This document shows positions 17,515 through 26,622 of a stretch of DNA of 64,000 nucleotides, one piece after another. Every line of letters begins with the position of its first letter. Position 1 is the stretch's first letter. The position numbers were made by a program, and so were the translations under genes. A model generated the notes under the pieces. It was not told where the DNA came from, searched no databases, and saw nothing but the letters and a program-made list of their open reading frames with translations. Source of the stretch: Rickettsiella grylli (GTDB taxonomy: Bacteria > Pseudomonadota > Gammaproteobacteria > Diplorickettsiales > Diplorickettsiaceae); the NCBI RefSeq assembly GCF_000168295.1, contig NZ_AAQJ02000001.1:1389001-1453000 (forward strand), written 5' to 3'.

Positions 17515-18006
17515 ATGAAAAATTTAACGCTTATTCGACATGCTGAAAGTCACTTACAGCGCCCGCTTGAACAGGATAAAGAACGGCTTTTAACCCCAAA
17601 TGGTTTTCATCAAGTTTCCACCATTTCAAAACAATTAGAAAAAAAAAAATGTTGGCCCGATTATCTACTGTGCAGTCCTGCAAAACGGGCGATACAAACC
17701 GCAGAACTCCTTTGTAAATATCTAAAAATATCTCCCGTTATTGAAATTAATTCTTTACTTTATTTAGGCGATAGCAGTGAAGCACTTTTACAATCCCTTT
17801 TTTTACCTGATCGATTTCAACAGGTATTCATAATCGGTCACAATCCCACAATAAGCAATCTCGCTCACACATTAAGCCCCCCCACACAATCCATCATGCT
17901 CCCTACGGCAGGTGTCATTTCACTCCGTTTTAATGGCCTACGATGGGATAATATAATAGAAAAACAAGGAAAATTTCTTTTTTTTATTGAGCCTCCCCGT
18001 GAATAA
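17515..18006 (+). CDS. sixA: Phosphohistidine phosphatase SixA
   Basis: Histidine-phosphatase-superfamily enzyme that removes phosphate from phosphohistidine; in E. coli its target is in the nitrogen phosphotransferase system. It has the catalytic LIRHAES motif with His9, the SPAKRAIQTAE helix, and the second histidine in IGHNPTISNLAH. The 163-residue size fits SixA rather than larger phosphoglycerate mutases. Its 3' end overlaps the start of the TPR-methyltransferase gene, suggesting coupled translation. Confidence 0.88.
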   Translation: MKNLTLIRHAESHLQRPLEQDKERLLTPNGFHQVSTISKQLEKKKCWPDYLLCSPAKRAIQTAELLCKYLKISPVIEINSLLYLGDSSEALLQSLFLPDRFQQVFIIGHNPTISNLAHTLSPPTQSIMLPTAGVISLRFNGLRWDNIIEKQGKFLFFIEPPRE

Positions 18007-19744
18007 TAATACGACATTGCAAGGGGAAATTACCGAAAAAAATTCAACCCTCGAGGACATTTTTCAAGGGGCTTTCAATGCACAAAAATTGGGTAATTTT
18101 ACCGATGCGAAAAAAAGGTACGAACATATTTTAAGTATTCAACCGACCCATGCAGAAGCAATGCATGCTTTAGGCATTCTTGCTTCTGAATTACAACAAT
18201 GGGAAACCGCCATTCTGTGGATACAGCGCGCTTTAGCTATCCAACCGGATTCAGCACGTTTTCATCTTCATTTGGCCAATGGTTTTAAGAATACGAATCA
18301 ACTGAAATGTGCGTTAACACATTATCAAGCCGCACTATTCTTCGATCCGCACTATGCCGAAGCACATAACAATTTAGCCGGATTATTTTATAAAAATAAT
18401 CAATTAAAAATGGCCTATCAACATTGTCAACAGGCCATTAAATTAAAACCGAATTACCTGGAAGCGCATATTAACTTAGGTCTCATTTTTTTAGCTCAAC
18501 ACAAAAAAGAGGCAGCCATCCTACAATTTAAACAGCTATTAAAATTACACCCTCATTCTATTCAAGCCCATTGGCAATTGGCTGCTCTTTATTGGGAAGA
18601 AGAAAATTTAGAAAACGTTCACTATCACTATCAAAAAATTCTTGCCCTTGATCCTTATTCGGTAGAATTACTCAATAATTTTGCAGCTTTAATGCTAAAA
18701 AAAGAAAACGTAGCGGCCGCTATCCATTATTTTAAAAGAGCGCTCGCGCTTGACCCGCAACATAAAATAGCACGCAATAATCTTGCCGCTACATTATTAC
18801 AAAATAATCAATTTGAAGACGCTATTTGGCATTATTCTTTATATTTAACGCGAGAACCTTTCGATAAAGAAGCCCTTTTTAATCGCGCGCACGCACTCAT
18901 GTTAACCGGTCAATTAAATAAAGCCCTGGATGATTTAAAAAAGATTTTAACATGCGATAATAAGCATATAGATGCGCATAGTAATCTTGCTGCTATTTAT
19001 TTAAAATTAAATGATCACGCTGCTGCTTTAACCCATTATCAAATTATTTTAAATTTGACTAATCAACATACCATCGCCTCTTATATGATCGCTGCACTCA
19101 CTCAAAAATCGATACCGGGTTGTGCACCGTTAGATTATATAAAAAATTTATTCGATAACTACGCCTTTCAATTCGATGACCATGTAAAAAAGAGCTTATT
19201 TTACAACGTCCCTGAATTATTACGCCAACAATTAAACCCTTTTTTAACCCCAAAAAAATATACGTTGCTTGATTTGGGTTGTGGAACAGGTCTGAGTGGT
19301 CAATGCGTTAGTGATCTCTCAAAAAGACTAGTCGGGATAGATATCTCACCGAACATGCTTCAGCAAGCGAAAGAAAAAGGGTGCTATGATCTCCTCATAG
19401 AAAAGGATATTTTAAATGGCTTAGCCGGTTTAAAAGAACATTTCGAATTGATTTTGTGTATCGATACGTTAGTTTATTGTGGCGATCTTGAAAAATTTTT
19501 TATTGAAACAGTGTCGCGTTTAACAACGAATGGCTTACTCGCGCTTTCGGTCGAACTTGCTGCTAAAACAACTGCGTCCTATCGTTTGCAAACAAATGGC
19601 CGTTACCAGCATGCCGAAATTTATATAAAAAAACTCGGTAAGAAAAATCAATTAAAATTATTAATTGCTAAACAGGTCATCGGACGCCATCAAAATAATA
19701 AGCCTATTAATACCGGTTTATTTATTTTTCATAAACACCCCTAG
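17987..19744 (+). CDS. TPR-repeat protein fused to a SAM-dependent methyltransferase domain
   Basis: A 585-residue two-part protein. Residues ~25-375 form about ten tetratricopeptide repeats, recognised by recurring pairs such as HAEAMHALGIL, YAEAHNNLAGLFY and YLEAHINLGLIF. Residues ~420-580 are a class-I methyltransferase with the SAM-binding LLDLGCGTGLSG motif and the LVGIDISPNML acidic strand. The target is unknown; the repeats probably present a protein partner. The frame opens with TTG at 17987, with a GTG four codons later; both overlap sixA and the choice is unsure. No signal peptide or membrane segment is seen. Confidence 0.85.
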   Translation: MSLPVNNNTTLQGEITEKNSTLEDIFQGAFNAQKLGNFTDAKKRYEHILSIQPTHAEAMHALGILASELQQWETAILWIQRALAIQPDSARFHLHLANGFKNTNQLKCALTHYQAALFFDPHYAEAHNNLAGLFYKNNQLKMAYQHCQQAIKLKPNYLEAHINLGLIFLAQHKKEAAILQFKQLLKLHPHSIQAHWQLAALYWEEENLENVHYHYQKILALDPYSVELLNNFAALMLKKENVAAAIHYFKRALALDPQHKIARNNLAATLLQNNQFEDAIWHYSLYLTREPFDKEALFNRAHALMLTGQLNKALDDLKKILTCDNKHIDAHSNLAAIYLKLNDHAAALTHYQIILNLTNQHTIASYMIAALTQKSIPGCAPLDYIKNLFDNYAFQFDDHVKKSLFYNVPELLRQQLNPFLTPKKYTLLDLGCGTGLSGQCVSDLSKRLVGIDISPNMLQQAKEKGCYDLLIEKDILNGLAGLKEHFELILCIDTLVYCGDLEKFFIETVSRLTTNGLLALSVELAAKTTASYRLQTNGRYQHAEIYIKKLGKKNQLKLLIAKQVIGRHQNNKPINTGLFIFHKHP

Positions 19745-19787
19745 CTCCGCATCGATTCAAGAGGCACTTACACCTTACACCACGAAC

Positions 19788-20411
19788 TTAACCATAGAGG
19801 CCTGAAATATAATTGGATACTGCAACAATGTCCGCATCACTCATTTTTTTACTGATCATTGGCATCATCTGATAACGATCATTATTTCGTTTACCGGCTC
19901 GAAATGCTTTCAATTGTGAGGCAATGTAGTGTGCGTGTTGTCCACTTAAGCGGGGAAATCCAGCCGGTGGATTTCCTAAACCTGCAGGCCCATGACACGC
20001 CAAACAAGCCGGTATCTTTTTAGCGGCATCACCACCGCGATAAATAGATTCACCTAAGGACAGCAAATGATTTTGTGCAGTGTCAATCGTTCCAGTCAAG
20101 CGCGCATAATAACGCGCTATCTTGATTTTTTCTTTTTCCGATAATGCTAACATGAATGCATTCATCATTGCATTTTTACGTGCATATTTATCATTGGATT
20201 GAAAATCATGCATCTGTTTCATCAAATAATTCATATTTTGTCCTGCTAATTTAGGCCAGTTTTCATTCACCGTGGAATTCCCTTGTTGACCATGACACCC
20301 TTCACATTCAGTAATCATTTGATTCATTGTTTTTTCATCTTTTTTGGCAATACTCGACGAAAAAGTGAGTAGACATAAAAAGAAAACTGTAAAATTTTGG
20401 TAATTGAACAT
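19788..20411 (-). CDS. Cytochrome c4-type diheme protein
   Basis: Periplasmic electron carrier with two class-I cytochrome c domains, each binding one covalent heme: CEGCH at residues 36-40 and CLACH at 136-140. Each domain ends with a methionine-bearing loop (MMNAFM and MMPMISKKM) that supplies the sixth heme ligand. A signal peptide covers about the first 22 residues. The 207-residue size and symmetric layout match cytochrome c4, which passes electrons to terminal oxidases. It is divergent from engB, as is common in gammaproteobacteria. Confidence 0.92.
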   Translation of the reverse strand: MFNYQNFTVFFLCLLTFSSSIAKKDEKTMNQMITECEGCHGQQGNSTVNENWPKLAGQNMNYLMKQMHDFQSNDKYARKNAMMNAFMLALSEKEKIKIARYYARLTGTIDTAQNHLLSLGESIYRGGDAAKKIPACLACHGPAGLGNPPAGFPRLSGQHAHYIASQLKAFRAGKRNNDRYQMMPMISKKMSDADIVAVSNYISGLYG

Positions 20412-20558
20412 GATTGAAAAATTTTTATGTTATTTCAAAAAAAGGAGATTGCTAAAAACAATGATTTAGCCTATAGTCCCCAGCAGGCTTTAGCAAACTC
20501 TAAAAATAACATAAATGCCAGGGAGTTTTTCTTTTTTAATTGAAGTAGAAAACAAAAC

Positions 20559-21158
20559 TTGAGTTCATCTGCCTTTCCACTGACACTCTTTTTGAAAAGT
20601 GTTGCCCAACTCGATCAACTTCCTCCTGATAAAGGTGCGGAAATTGCGTTTATTGGTCGTTCGAATTCGGGAAAATCGTCTGCAATTAACGCCATTACAG
20701 GAAAAAAAGGACTCGCTAAAATTAGCAAAACACCCGGTCGTACTCAATTATTGAATTTTTTTCAACTGAATGAAAATCTTCGTTTAGTGGATCTCCCCGG
20801 TTATGGTTTTGCTAAGGTTTCGGATAATAGAAAAATCGACTGGGAAAAAACGATTACCCATTATCTTAAAATGAGGAAATCGTTAAAGGGTCTTATTATG
20901 ACCATGGATATCCGTCACCCGCTCAACGACCGAGACGAGGTCTTATTAGCGTTTGTATCTCATTATCACATTCCTACCTATATTCTTCTGACGAAAGCCG
21001 ACAAATTAACACGAGCGCAAGCGATTCATACACTCAGATCAATCCGTCAACAATTGACTATTCTCAATAAAACCTGTGAATTACAAATTTTTTCAGCCAT
21101 TCAATCGATAGGTCTTGGAAACGCGCGTCATAAAATTTTAGACTGGCTTTCAAAATAA
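20559..21158 (+). CDS. engB: Ribosome biogenesis GTPase EngB (YihA)
   Basis: Essential GTPase for large-subunit ribosome assembly. Motifs: P-loop GRSNSGKS at residues 33-40, switch I ISKTPGRTQ, G3 DLPGYG, G4 LTKADK, and a G5-like SAIQ. The start is TTG at 20559: the frame has a stop at 20541 and no ATG or GTG before the P-loop, and the family N-terminus matches from this codon. A TTG start with a weak ribosome-binding site suggests modest expression. Confidence 0.95.
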   Translation: MSSSAFPLTLFLKSVAQLDQLPPDKGAEIAFIGRSNSGKSSAINAITGKKGLAKISKTPGRTQLLNFFQLNENLRLVDLPGYGFAKVSDNRKIDWEKTITHYLKMRKSLKGLIMTMDIRHPLNDRDEVLLAFVSHYHIPTYILLTKADKLTRAQAIHTLRSIRQQLTILNKTCELQIFSAIQSIGLGNARHKILDWLSK

Positions 21159-21254
21159 GACGGAATTTTGAATTTTCTACATCTTGCATTTCTATATCGC
21201 TTACTGTTTTTGACCTCTAGAGTACAATGTGATAAATAATAGTTAATTAAAAGA

Positions 21255-23276
21255 ATGTTGGGTTTCATGTCATTACATTCCTCAGAAATAAGTTTTCGCG
21301 CCATCGTATTAGCTATTTTGCTTGCAGTCATCCTCGCGGCTGCAAATGCTTATTTAGGCTTAAAAGTCGGCTTAACCATTTCCGCATCGATACCTGCGGC
21401 CATCCTTTCTATGGGCATTTTACGTTTTTTTAAAAACGCTTCGATTCTTGAAAGTAATATCGTTCAAACGGGCGCATCTGCTGGGGAAGCTTTGGTGGCA
21501 GGAACTGCATTTATTCTTCCTGCCTTAATCATACTCCACTATTGGCAGCACTTTGATTATTGGCAAACAGTCATCATTTCCTTAACGGGCGGAATTTTAG
21601 GGGTCCTATTTTCTATCCCTTTAAGGCGCGTATTATTAGCTGATCCTTCTTTACGCTTTCCTGAAGGCACCGCCATAGGCCACGTTTTAAAGCTCAGTCA
21701 AGACACTCAAGGAAATCTCAAAGAACTTATCCAAGGTGGCTTGTTAGGTGGTTTTGTATCGCTATTCCAATCGGGTTTTCAGATCATAGCCACTAATTTT
21801 CCATTATGGTTTAAAGCCGATAATAAATTTATTTTTGGTTTTACATTGGGGTTTGAACCTGCCTTACTGGCTGCGGGCTATATCGTGGGTATTGGTGTTG
21901 CAATAAGCACCTTAGTGGGTGTAATTCTTGGCTGGGTAATCGGGATCCCTCTCTATAGTTATTTACATCCGCTCATCATGGCTCCTCACCAATCGGCGTT
22001 CAATTTAGCCCTTCATGTTTGGCAATTCAGCATTCGTCCCATTGGCGTAGGCACGATGCTCATCGGGGGTTTATGGACAATGGTTTTACTCTTTAAACCC
22101 ATTATAAAAGGCGTCCATTCATCTTTTGTTTCACTAAAAACTATTCAAGAAAGTGGTTATGCCGCGCTTCCTAAAAATGAACGCGATATACCCATCCATT
22201 ACACAGTAGCACTACTTGCGATTTTAATAGTCCCATTAGCGTATATTTTGTTTAGCTTCATTAATCACCCTGCATTAGGATTATCAAGCACCATCCAAAT
22301 AATAACCCTATTTATTGGTATTGTTTTTATTTTAATCACTGGTTTCTTTTTTTCCTCGTTATGTGGTTATTTTGCAGGGCTTATTGGGAGTAGCCAAAGC
22401 CCCATTTCGGGGATTTCGCTTTCTGCACTGTTGTTTGCATCGCTTACCCTTTTAGCGATTTTCAATTTTGCACCTGGTTTTACGCATGACGTTAAACATC
22501 TACTTGAAGGAGAAGGTTTAGCCATTATTATCGGAACATTGGTCAGTAGTAGCTGTGCGATTACCAATGATACCATTCAAGATCTAAAAGCCGGACAAAT
22601 TGTCGGCGCAACGCCGTGGAAACAACAACTGATATTAATTTTAGGTGTCGTAATCTCTGCCTTAATCCTCGCACCTACCTTAGAATTATTGTTTAATGCT
22701 TACGGAATTGGTGGTATTTCTCCTCCCGGACGCGTAATGGATCCGGCTCAAATGCTCTCTGCGCCGCAAGCAACACTGATGGCAAGCTTAGTTACTGGTG
22801 CGTTTAAACATAATTTACCGTGGGGTTTAATTAGCATCGGCTTTGTTGTTGCTCTTTGTTGCATTATTATCGATGGACTATTACAAAAACGCGGCTTACG
22901 CTTACCTGTATTAGCGGTCGGTATTGGCATTTATCTCCCTCTTGATACTTCATCTGGATTAATTTTGGGAGGGCTTGCTTCCTACGTTGTAGAACGAACA
23001 TTGACTCATCATCGCGCTCAACAAACCTCAGAATCTAAAAAAATTGCACGGCAACGCGGTCTTACGCTCGCTTGTGGAATAGTCGCTGGTGCTTGCTTAA
23101 TGGGTGTCATTTTAGCAATTCCCTTTACTTTAACAGAATCTACCGATGTGTTACGTCTCATGCCGAAACATTTAACACTGTTAGCAAGTCTGTTAGGCAT
23201 ACTCTCTACACTCAGTATTTTGGGATTAATTTATCAGACCGCTTGCAAAAATAAATCAAGTCACTTTACACGTTGA
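21255..23276 (+). CDS. OPT-family oligopeptide/metal-chelate transporter
   Basis: Large inner-membrane transporter of the oligopeptide transporter (OPT) family; members carry small peptides or metal-chelator complexes with protons. It has about 15 hydrophobic segments. The family markers are the N-terminal AANAYLGLKVGLTI segment, the NIVQTGASAGEALVAG motif, the RFPEGTAIGHVL region and the GIYLPLDTSSGLILGG segment. The length of 673 residues is typical for bacteria. The start may be 21255 or the second methionine at 21267. For an intracellular bacterium, peptide uptake as an amino-acid source is a plausible role, by inference. Confidence 0.9.
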   Translation: MLGFMSLHSSEISFRAIVLAILLAVILAAANAYLGLKVGLTISASIPAAILSMGILRFFKNASILESNIVQTGASAGEALVAGTAFILPALIILHYWQHFDYWQTVIISLTGGILGVLFSIPLRRVLLADPSLRFPEGTAIGHVLKLSQDTQGNLKELIQGGLLGGFVSLFQSGFQIIATNFPLWFKADNKFIFGFTLGFEPALLAAGYIVGIGVAISTLVGVILGWVIGIPLYSYLHPLIMAPHQSAFNLALHVWQFSIRPIGVGTMLIGGLWTMVLLFKPIIKGVHSSFVSLKTIQESGYAALPKNERDIPIHYTVALLAILIVPLAYILFSFINHPALGLSSTIQIITLFIGIVFILITGFFFSSLCGYFAGLIGSSQSPISGISLSALLFASLTLLAIFNFAPGFTHDVKHLLEGEGLAIIIGTLVSSSCAITNDTIQDLKAGQIVGATPWKQQLILILGVVISALILAPTLELLFNAYGIGGISPPGRVMDPAQMLSAPQATLMASLVTGAFKHNLPWGLISIGFVVALCCIIIDGLLQKRGLRLPVLAVGIGIYLPLDTSSGLILGGLASYVVERTLTHHRAQQTSESKKIARQRGLTLACGIVAGACLMGVILAIPFTLTESTDVLRLMPKHLTLLASLLGILSTLSILGLIYQTACKNKSSHFTR

Positions 23277-23301
23277 CAATATAAAAAAATCAGACTAGGC
23301 T
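23273..23301 (+). promoter_or_regulatory. Candidate promoter of the ABC importer operon
   Basis: A perfect TTGACA (23273-23278) overlaps the stop codon of the OPT gene. A 17-bp spacer leads to TAGGCT (23296-23301), a weak -10. Transcription would start near 23308, giving a leader of about 190 nt. Confidence 0.4.
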
Positions 23302-23307
23302 CCCGCT

Positions 23308-23498
23308 AAATTCAGAGGGTAAATATATACCCCCTGGTTTGTAATTATTTAACGCATTAGTTTTAGTCTAATAACAAAATGAGTGGCGCCGGATCAATAC
23401 CTTCGAACACGCTTGCAATCGTGAATAAGCGTCGTCTCCAATGCAAAAATTATAGTCCATGGGGGTAAATATCTACCTTCCCCAAATGGGAGGTCGGC
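23308..23498 (+). promoter_or_regulatory. Structured 5' leader of the ABC importer operon (possible riboswitch or RNA switch)
   Basis: The leader can form four stems: CAG-GGGTA/TACCC-CTG (23313-23337), ATTAG/CTAAT (about 23355-23372), CGCTT/AAGCG (about 23410-23431) and CCAT-GGGG-GTA/TAC-CCCC-ATGG (23457-23489). The last ends inside the Shine-Dalgarno sequence GGGAGG (23488-23493), so folding could hide it. The first and last stems share the near-palindrome GGGTAAATAT-N-TACC, which could instead be a repeated protein-binding site. No known riboswitch class was recognised. Confidence 0.4.
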
Positions 23499-25232
23499 AT
23501 GTCAACAATCTACAATCGGTTTTCTTTTAGAAGCTCTTTTAAAATTCTTCCGAATGCTTGGGACTTCGTTGCCCTTATTATGGTACTCGGGATGCTTGCT
23601 GCATTTGTTTGGGCAGGCAAGCAAATAACTTCACCCTATCACGTTGGTCAACCTTTCGCATTAACTTTAGATCCTCTCCAATTACCTAAATATGCTTTAT
23701 TTACGGTATTACGTTTATTTACAGCCATGGCGTTTTCTTTATTATTTACCTTTACAGTGGGAACTTTAGCGGCAAAAAATAAACGCGCGGCTCGTATTAT
23801 CATCCCTTGTATCGATATTTTACAATCCGTACCGGTTATCGGTTTATTATCAATTACCATCGTAGGTTTTATTACTTTATTTCAGGGAAGTCGTTTAGGT
23901 CCAGAAGCTGCAGCTATTTTCGCAGTTTTTACCGCTCAAGTATGGAATATTACGCTTAGTTTTTATCAAAGCTTACGTTCTGTGCCCACTGAGTTAAAGG
24001 AAGCCGCGGATATATTTCATTTATCCTCCTGGCAGCGTTTTTGGCGACTTGATGTTCCTTTCAGTATGCCTGGTCTTTTATGGAATATCATGATGTCAAT
24101 GTCGGCCAGTTGGATTTTTTTAATTGCATCTGAAAGTATTTCTGTTAATAATCAAACGATTATATTACCCGGCATCGGTTCTTACCTAGGACTTGCGATT
24201 AATAGGGCCAGTATCTCCGGTGTCATTTATACTATTCTGACCATGTTCGTTGTCATTTTACTGTATGATCAACTTCTCTTTCGACCCTTGCTCAATTGGT
24301 CAAAAAAATTCACATTCGAACAGGTCAGCCAAGAATATGTTTCTCGCTCGTGGCTCACCTCATTGTTACAGCAAACGTATATTTTAAAATATCTAGGCCG
24401 CTTTTTTGGAAAATTAGGGGATACGATCGTCAATATTTCCTTTTTCAAAACTAAAAAAGAAGTCTCGGCTAAAAAATCAGGTTCTAACAAATTCATTGAC
24501 TTTATTTGGTATAGCATGACCTTCGTATTCGTCAGCCTCTCGCTTTGGTTATTATTGCAATTTATTTTAAAAAATCTCTCACTACACGAATTAATTCATG
24601 TATTTTTTCTAGGTTGTATTACCGCATTGAGGATTATTTCCATTATTTTAATAGCGAGTATTATTTGGATTCCCATCGGGGTTTTTATAGGATTAAATCG
24701 CCGTATTGCAGAATGGATACAACCGATTGCGCAATTTTTTGCAGCATTTCCAGCGAATGTTTTATTTCCTATTGTCGTTATTTTAATTTTAAAATACCAC
24801 TTAAATTTCGAAATCTGGTCAACCCCCTTATTATTATTAGGCACACAGTGGTATATTTTATTTAACGTTATCGCAGGTACCGCTGCTTTACCAGAAGATT
24901 TAAAAGAAGTCAGCAGCAACTTTGGCGTTAAAGGGTGGCAATGGTGGCGTCGACTTATTTTACCTGGAATTTTTCCCCATTGGATTACCGGAACCATTAC
25001 TGCAATTGGGGGGGGGTGGAATTTGACCATTTTAACTGAAATCATTAACTGGGGTTCTATCACACTGGTCTCTACTGGGCTTGGTGCTTATATTGCAAAG
25101 TCAGCGGATGCTGGAGATTTCCCGCGTATAGCCCTGGGGATGGCGATGATGAGTCTTTTTGTGTTAGTGATGAATCATTTAGTTTGGCGCCCACTCTACA
25201 ATTTATCTCAGTCCCGTTATCGGTTAGATTAA
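23499..25232 (+). CDS. ABC transporter permease, NitT/TauT type, two fused permease domains
   Basis: Inner-membrane permease of 577 residues made of two binding-protein-dependent permease domains in one chain. The EAA-type cytoplasmic loops that contact the ATPase are visible twice: VPTELKEAADIFHLSSWQRF in the first half and LPEDLKEVSSNFGVKGWQWW in the second. Each half has 5-6 hydrophobic helices, joined by a basic linker around residues 270-330. Such fused permeases belong to the nitrate/sulfonate/bicarbonate class, but the substrate is unknown and no periplasmic binding protein lies nearby. A strong ribosome-binding site (GGGAGG) precedes the ATG. The ATPase follows after 13 nt. Confidence 0.88.
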   Translation: MSTIYNRFSFRSSFKILPNAWDFVALIMVLGMLAAFVWAGKQITSPYHVGQPFALTLDPLQLPKYALFTVLRLFTAMAFSLLFTFTVGTLAAKNKRAARIIIPCIDILQSVPVIGLLSITIVGFITLFQGSRLGPEAAAIFAVFTAQVWNITLSFYQSLRSVPTELKEAADIFHLSSWQRFWRLDVPFSMPGLLWNIMMSMSASWIFLIASESISVNNQTIILPGIGSYLGLAINRASISGVIYTILTMFVVILLYDQLLFRPLLNWSKKFTFEQVSQEYVSRSWLTSLLQQTYILKYLGRFFGKLGDTIVNISFFKTKKEVSAKKSGSNKFIDFIWYSMTFVFVSLSLWLLLQFILKNLSLHELIHVFFLGCITALRIISIILIASIIWIPIGVFIGLNRRIAEWIQPIAQFFAAFPANVLFPIVVILILKYHLNFEIWSTPLLLLGTQWYILFNVIAGTAALPEDLKEVSSNFGVKGWQWWRRLILPGIFPHWITGTITAIGGGWNLTILTEIINWGSITLVSTGLGAYIAKSADAGDFPRIALGMAMMSLFVLVMNHLVWRPLYNLSQSRYRLD

Positions 25233-25245
25233 GAAAAGAAATCGC

Positions 25246-26559
25246 ATGAATAAAAAACCCATTTTCACTGTAAAAGATATCAGCAAATCCTTTAAAAAAG
25301 CTGAACAGCAAGAATTGTTGGTGCTGGATAAAGTCAATTTTCAACTCTTTGAAGGTGAAATTGTCGCGCTATTAGGAAAATCAGGTTCGGGAAAATCCAC
25401 TTTATTACGTATCATTTCTGGTCTTTCGCACCCGAGCAGTGGCACAGTAACTTATCGAGAAAAGGTGGTTAATGGGCCTGTGCACGGCATGGCGATGGTT
25501 TTTCAAAACTTCGCGCTGTTGCCTTGGTTAACCGTGTTAGAAAATGTAGAGTTAGGTCTCGAAGCATTACGCATTCCTCGTGATGAACGTAGAACACGTT
25601 CGTTAAAGGCGCTTGACATCATTGGTCTGGATGGATTTGAATCCGCGTATCCAAAAGAATTATCGGGCGGAATGCGTCAACGGGTAGGGTTTGCACGTGC
25701 GCTTGTCGTTAATCCGGATGTACTGCTGATGGATGAACCGTTCTCAGCCTTAGATGTACTGACCGCTGATAACCTTAAAAGTGATCTACTTGATTTATGG
25801 GAAGCAAAACAAACCGGTACGCGTGGCATTTTATTTGTCACACACAACATTGAAGAAGCGGTTTTACTTGCTAATCGTGTTATTGTATTTGATAGCGATC
25901 CGGGAAGCATTCGATCAGAATTGAGCATCGATTTAAACTATCCCCGTACGGAGCAAAGTGCAGAGTTTCGAAAATATGTGGATCAAATCTATGCGTTGAT
26001 TACGCGTCAAATGGATGAACGTAAGAAATTTCTGCTTAAAGAACAGTTACCTCGAATTACCGACATCGGTTATCGCCTTCCGGATGCAGATATTTCTGAA
26101 TTAACCGGTTTACTTGAGACTTTAGATCAAACTGAATATGAAGGTCATGTCAGTCTACCTGAACTGACTGAAACCTTGCACTTAGATGTGGATGACTTAT
26201 TCCCATTAACTGAAGTGTTGGATATTTTAGGTTTTGCGCATGTGAACAATGGAGAGTTAATTTTAACAGAAGCTGGAAAATTATTTGCAAATGCCGATAT
26301 TTTAGAACGAAAAAAAATCTTTGCCGCTCATTTATTACGGTATGTTCCTTTAGCAAAACACATACGACAAGTTCTAGAAGAAAGACGAACAACAGGTCAA
26401 CGCGCTTCAAAAGAACGTTTTCTGAATGAATTAGAAGATTATTTAAGTGAAAAAGAAGCTGAGCGCGTCCTTCGCACCGTGATAGATTGGGGTCGTTATG
26501 CAGAATTATTCGCGTATACAAACGACACGGGTATGCTCAGTTTAGAAAATCCAAATTAA
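25246..26559 (+). CDS. ABC transporter ATPase with C-terminal AAA-associated domain
   Basis: ATPase partner of the fused permease just upstream. The first ~250 residues are a NitT/TauT-type ABC cassette: Walker A GKSGSGKST at residues 44-52, Q-loop FQNFALLPW, signature LSGGMRQRVGFARAL, Walker B LLMDEPFSALD and the switch histidine in VTHNIEEA. Residues ~280-430 add a winged-helix-like AAA-associated domain found in this subfamily, probably regulatory. The 437-residue length fits that architecture. The missing binding protein may be encoded elsewhere. Confidence 0.92.
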   Translation: MNKKPIFTVKDISKSFKKAEQQELLVLDKVNFQLFEGEIVALLGKSGSGKSTLLRIISGLSHPSSGTVTYREKVVNGPVHGMAMVFQNFALLPWLTVLENVELGLEALRIPRDERRTRSLKALDIIGLDGFESAYPKELSGGMRQRVGFARALVVNPDVLLMDEPFSALDVLTADNLKSDLLDLWEAKQTGTRGILFVTHNIEEAVLLANRVIVFDSDPGSIRSELSIDLNYPRTEQSAEFRKYVDQIYALITRQMDERKKFLLKEQLPRITDIGYRLPDADISELTGLLETLDQTEYEGHVSLPELTETLHLDVDDLFPLTEVLDILGFAHVNNGELILTEAGKLFANADILERKKIFAAHLLRYVPLAKHIRQVLEERRTTGQRASKERFLNELEDYLSEKEAERVLRTVIDWGRYAELFAYTNDTGMLSLENPN

Positions 26560-26622
26560 ACTGCATTACCATATTAATTGATTCACTCACTATTCCTCGT
26601 CTAATTTTAGGATTAAAAATGA

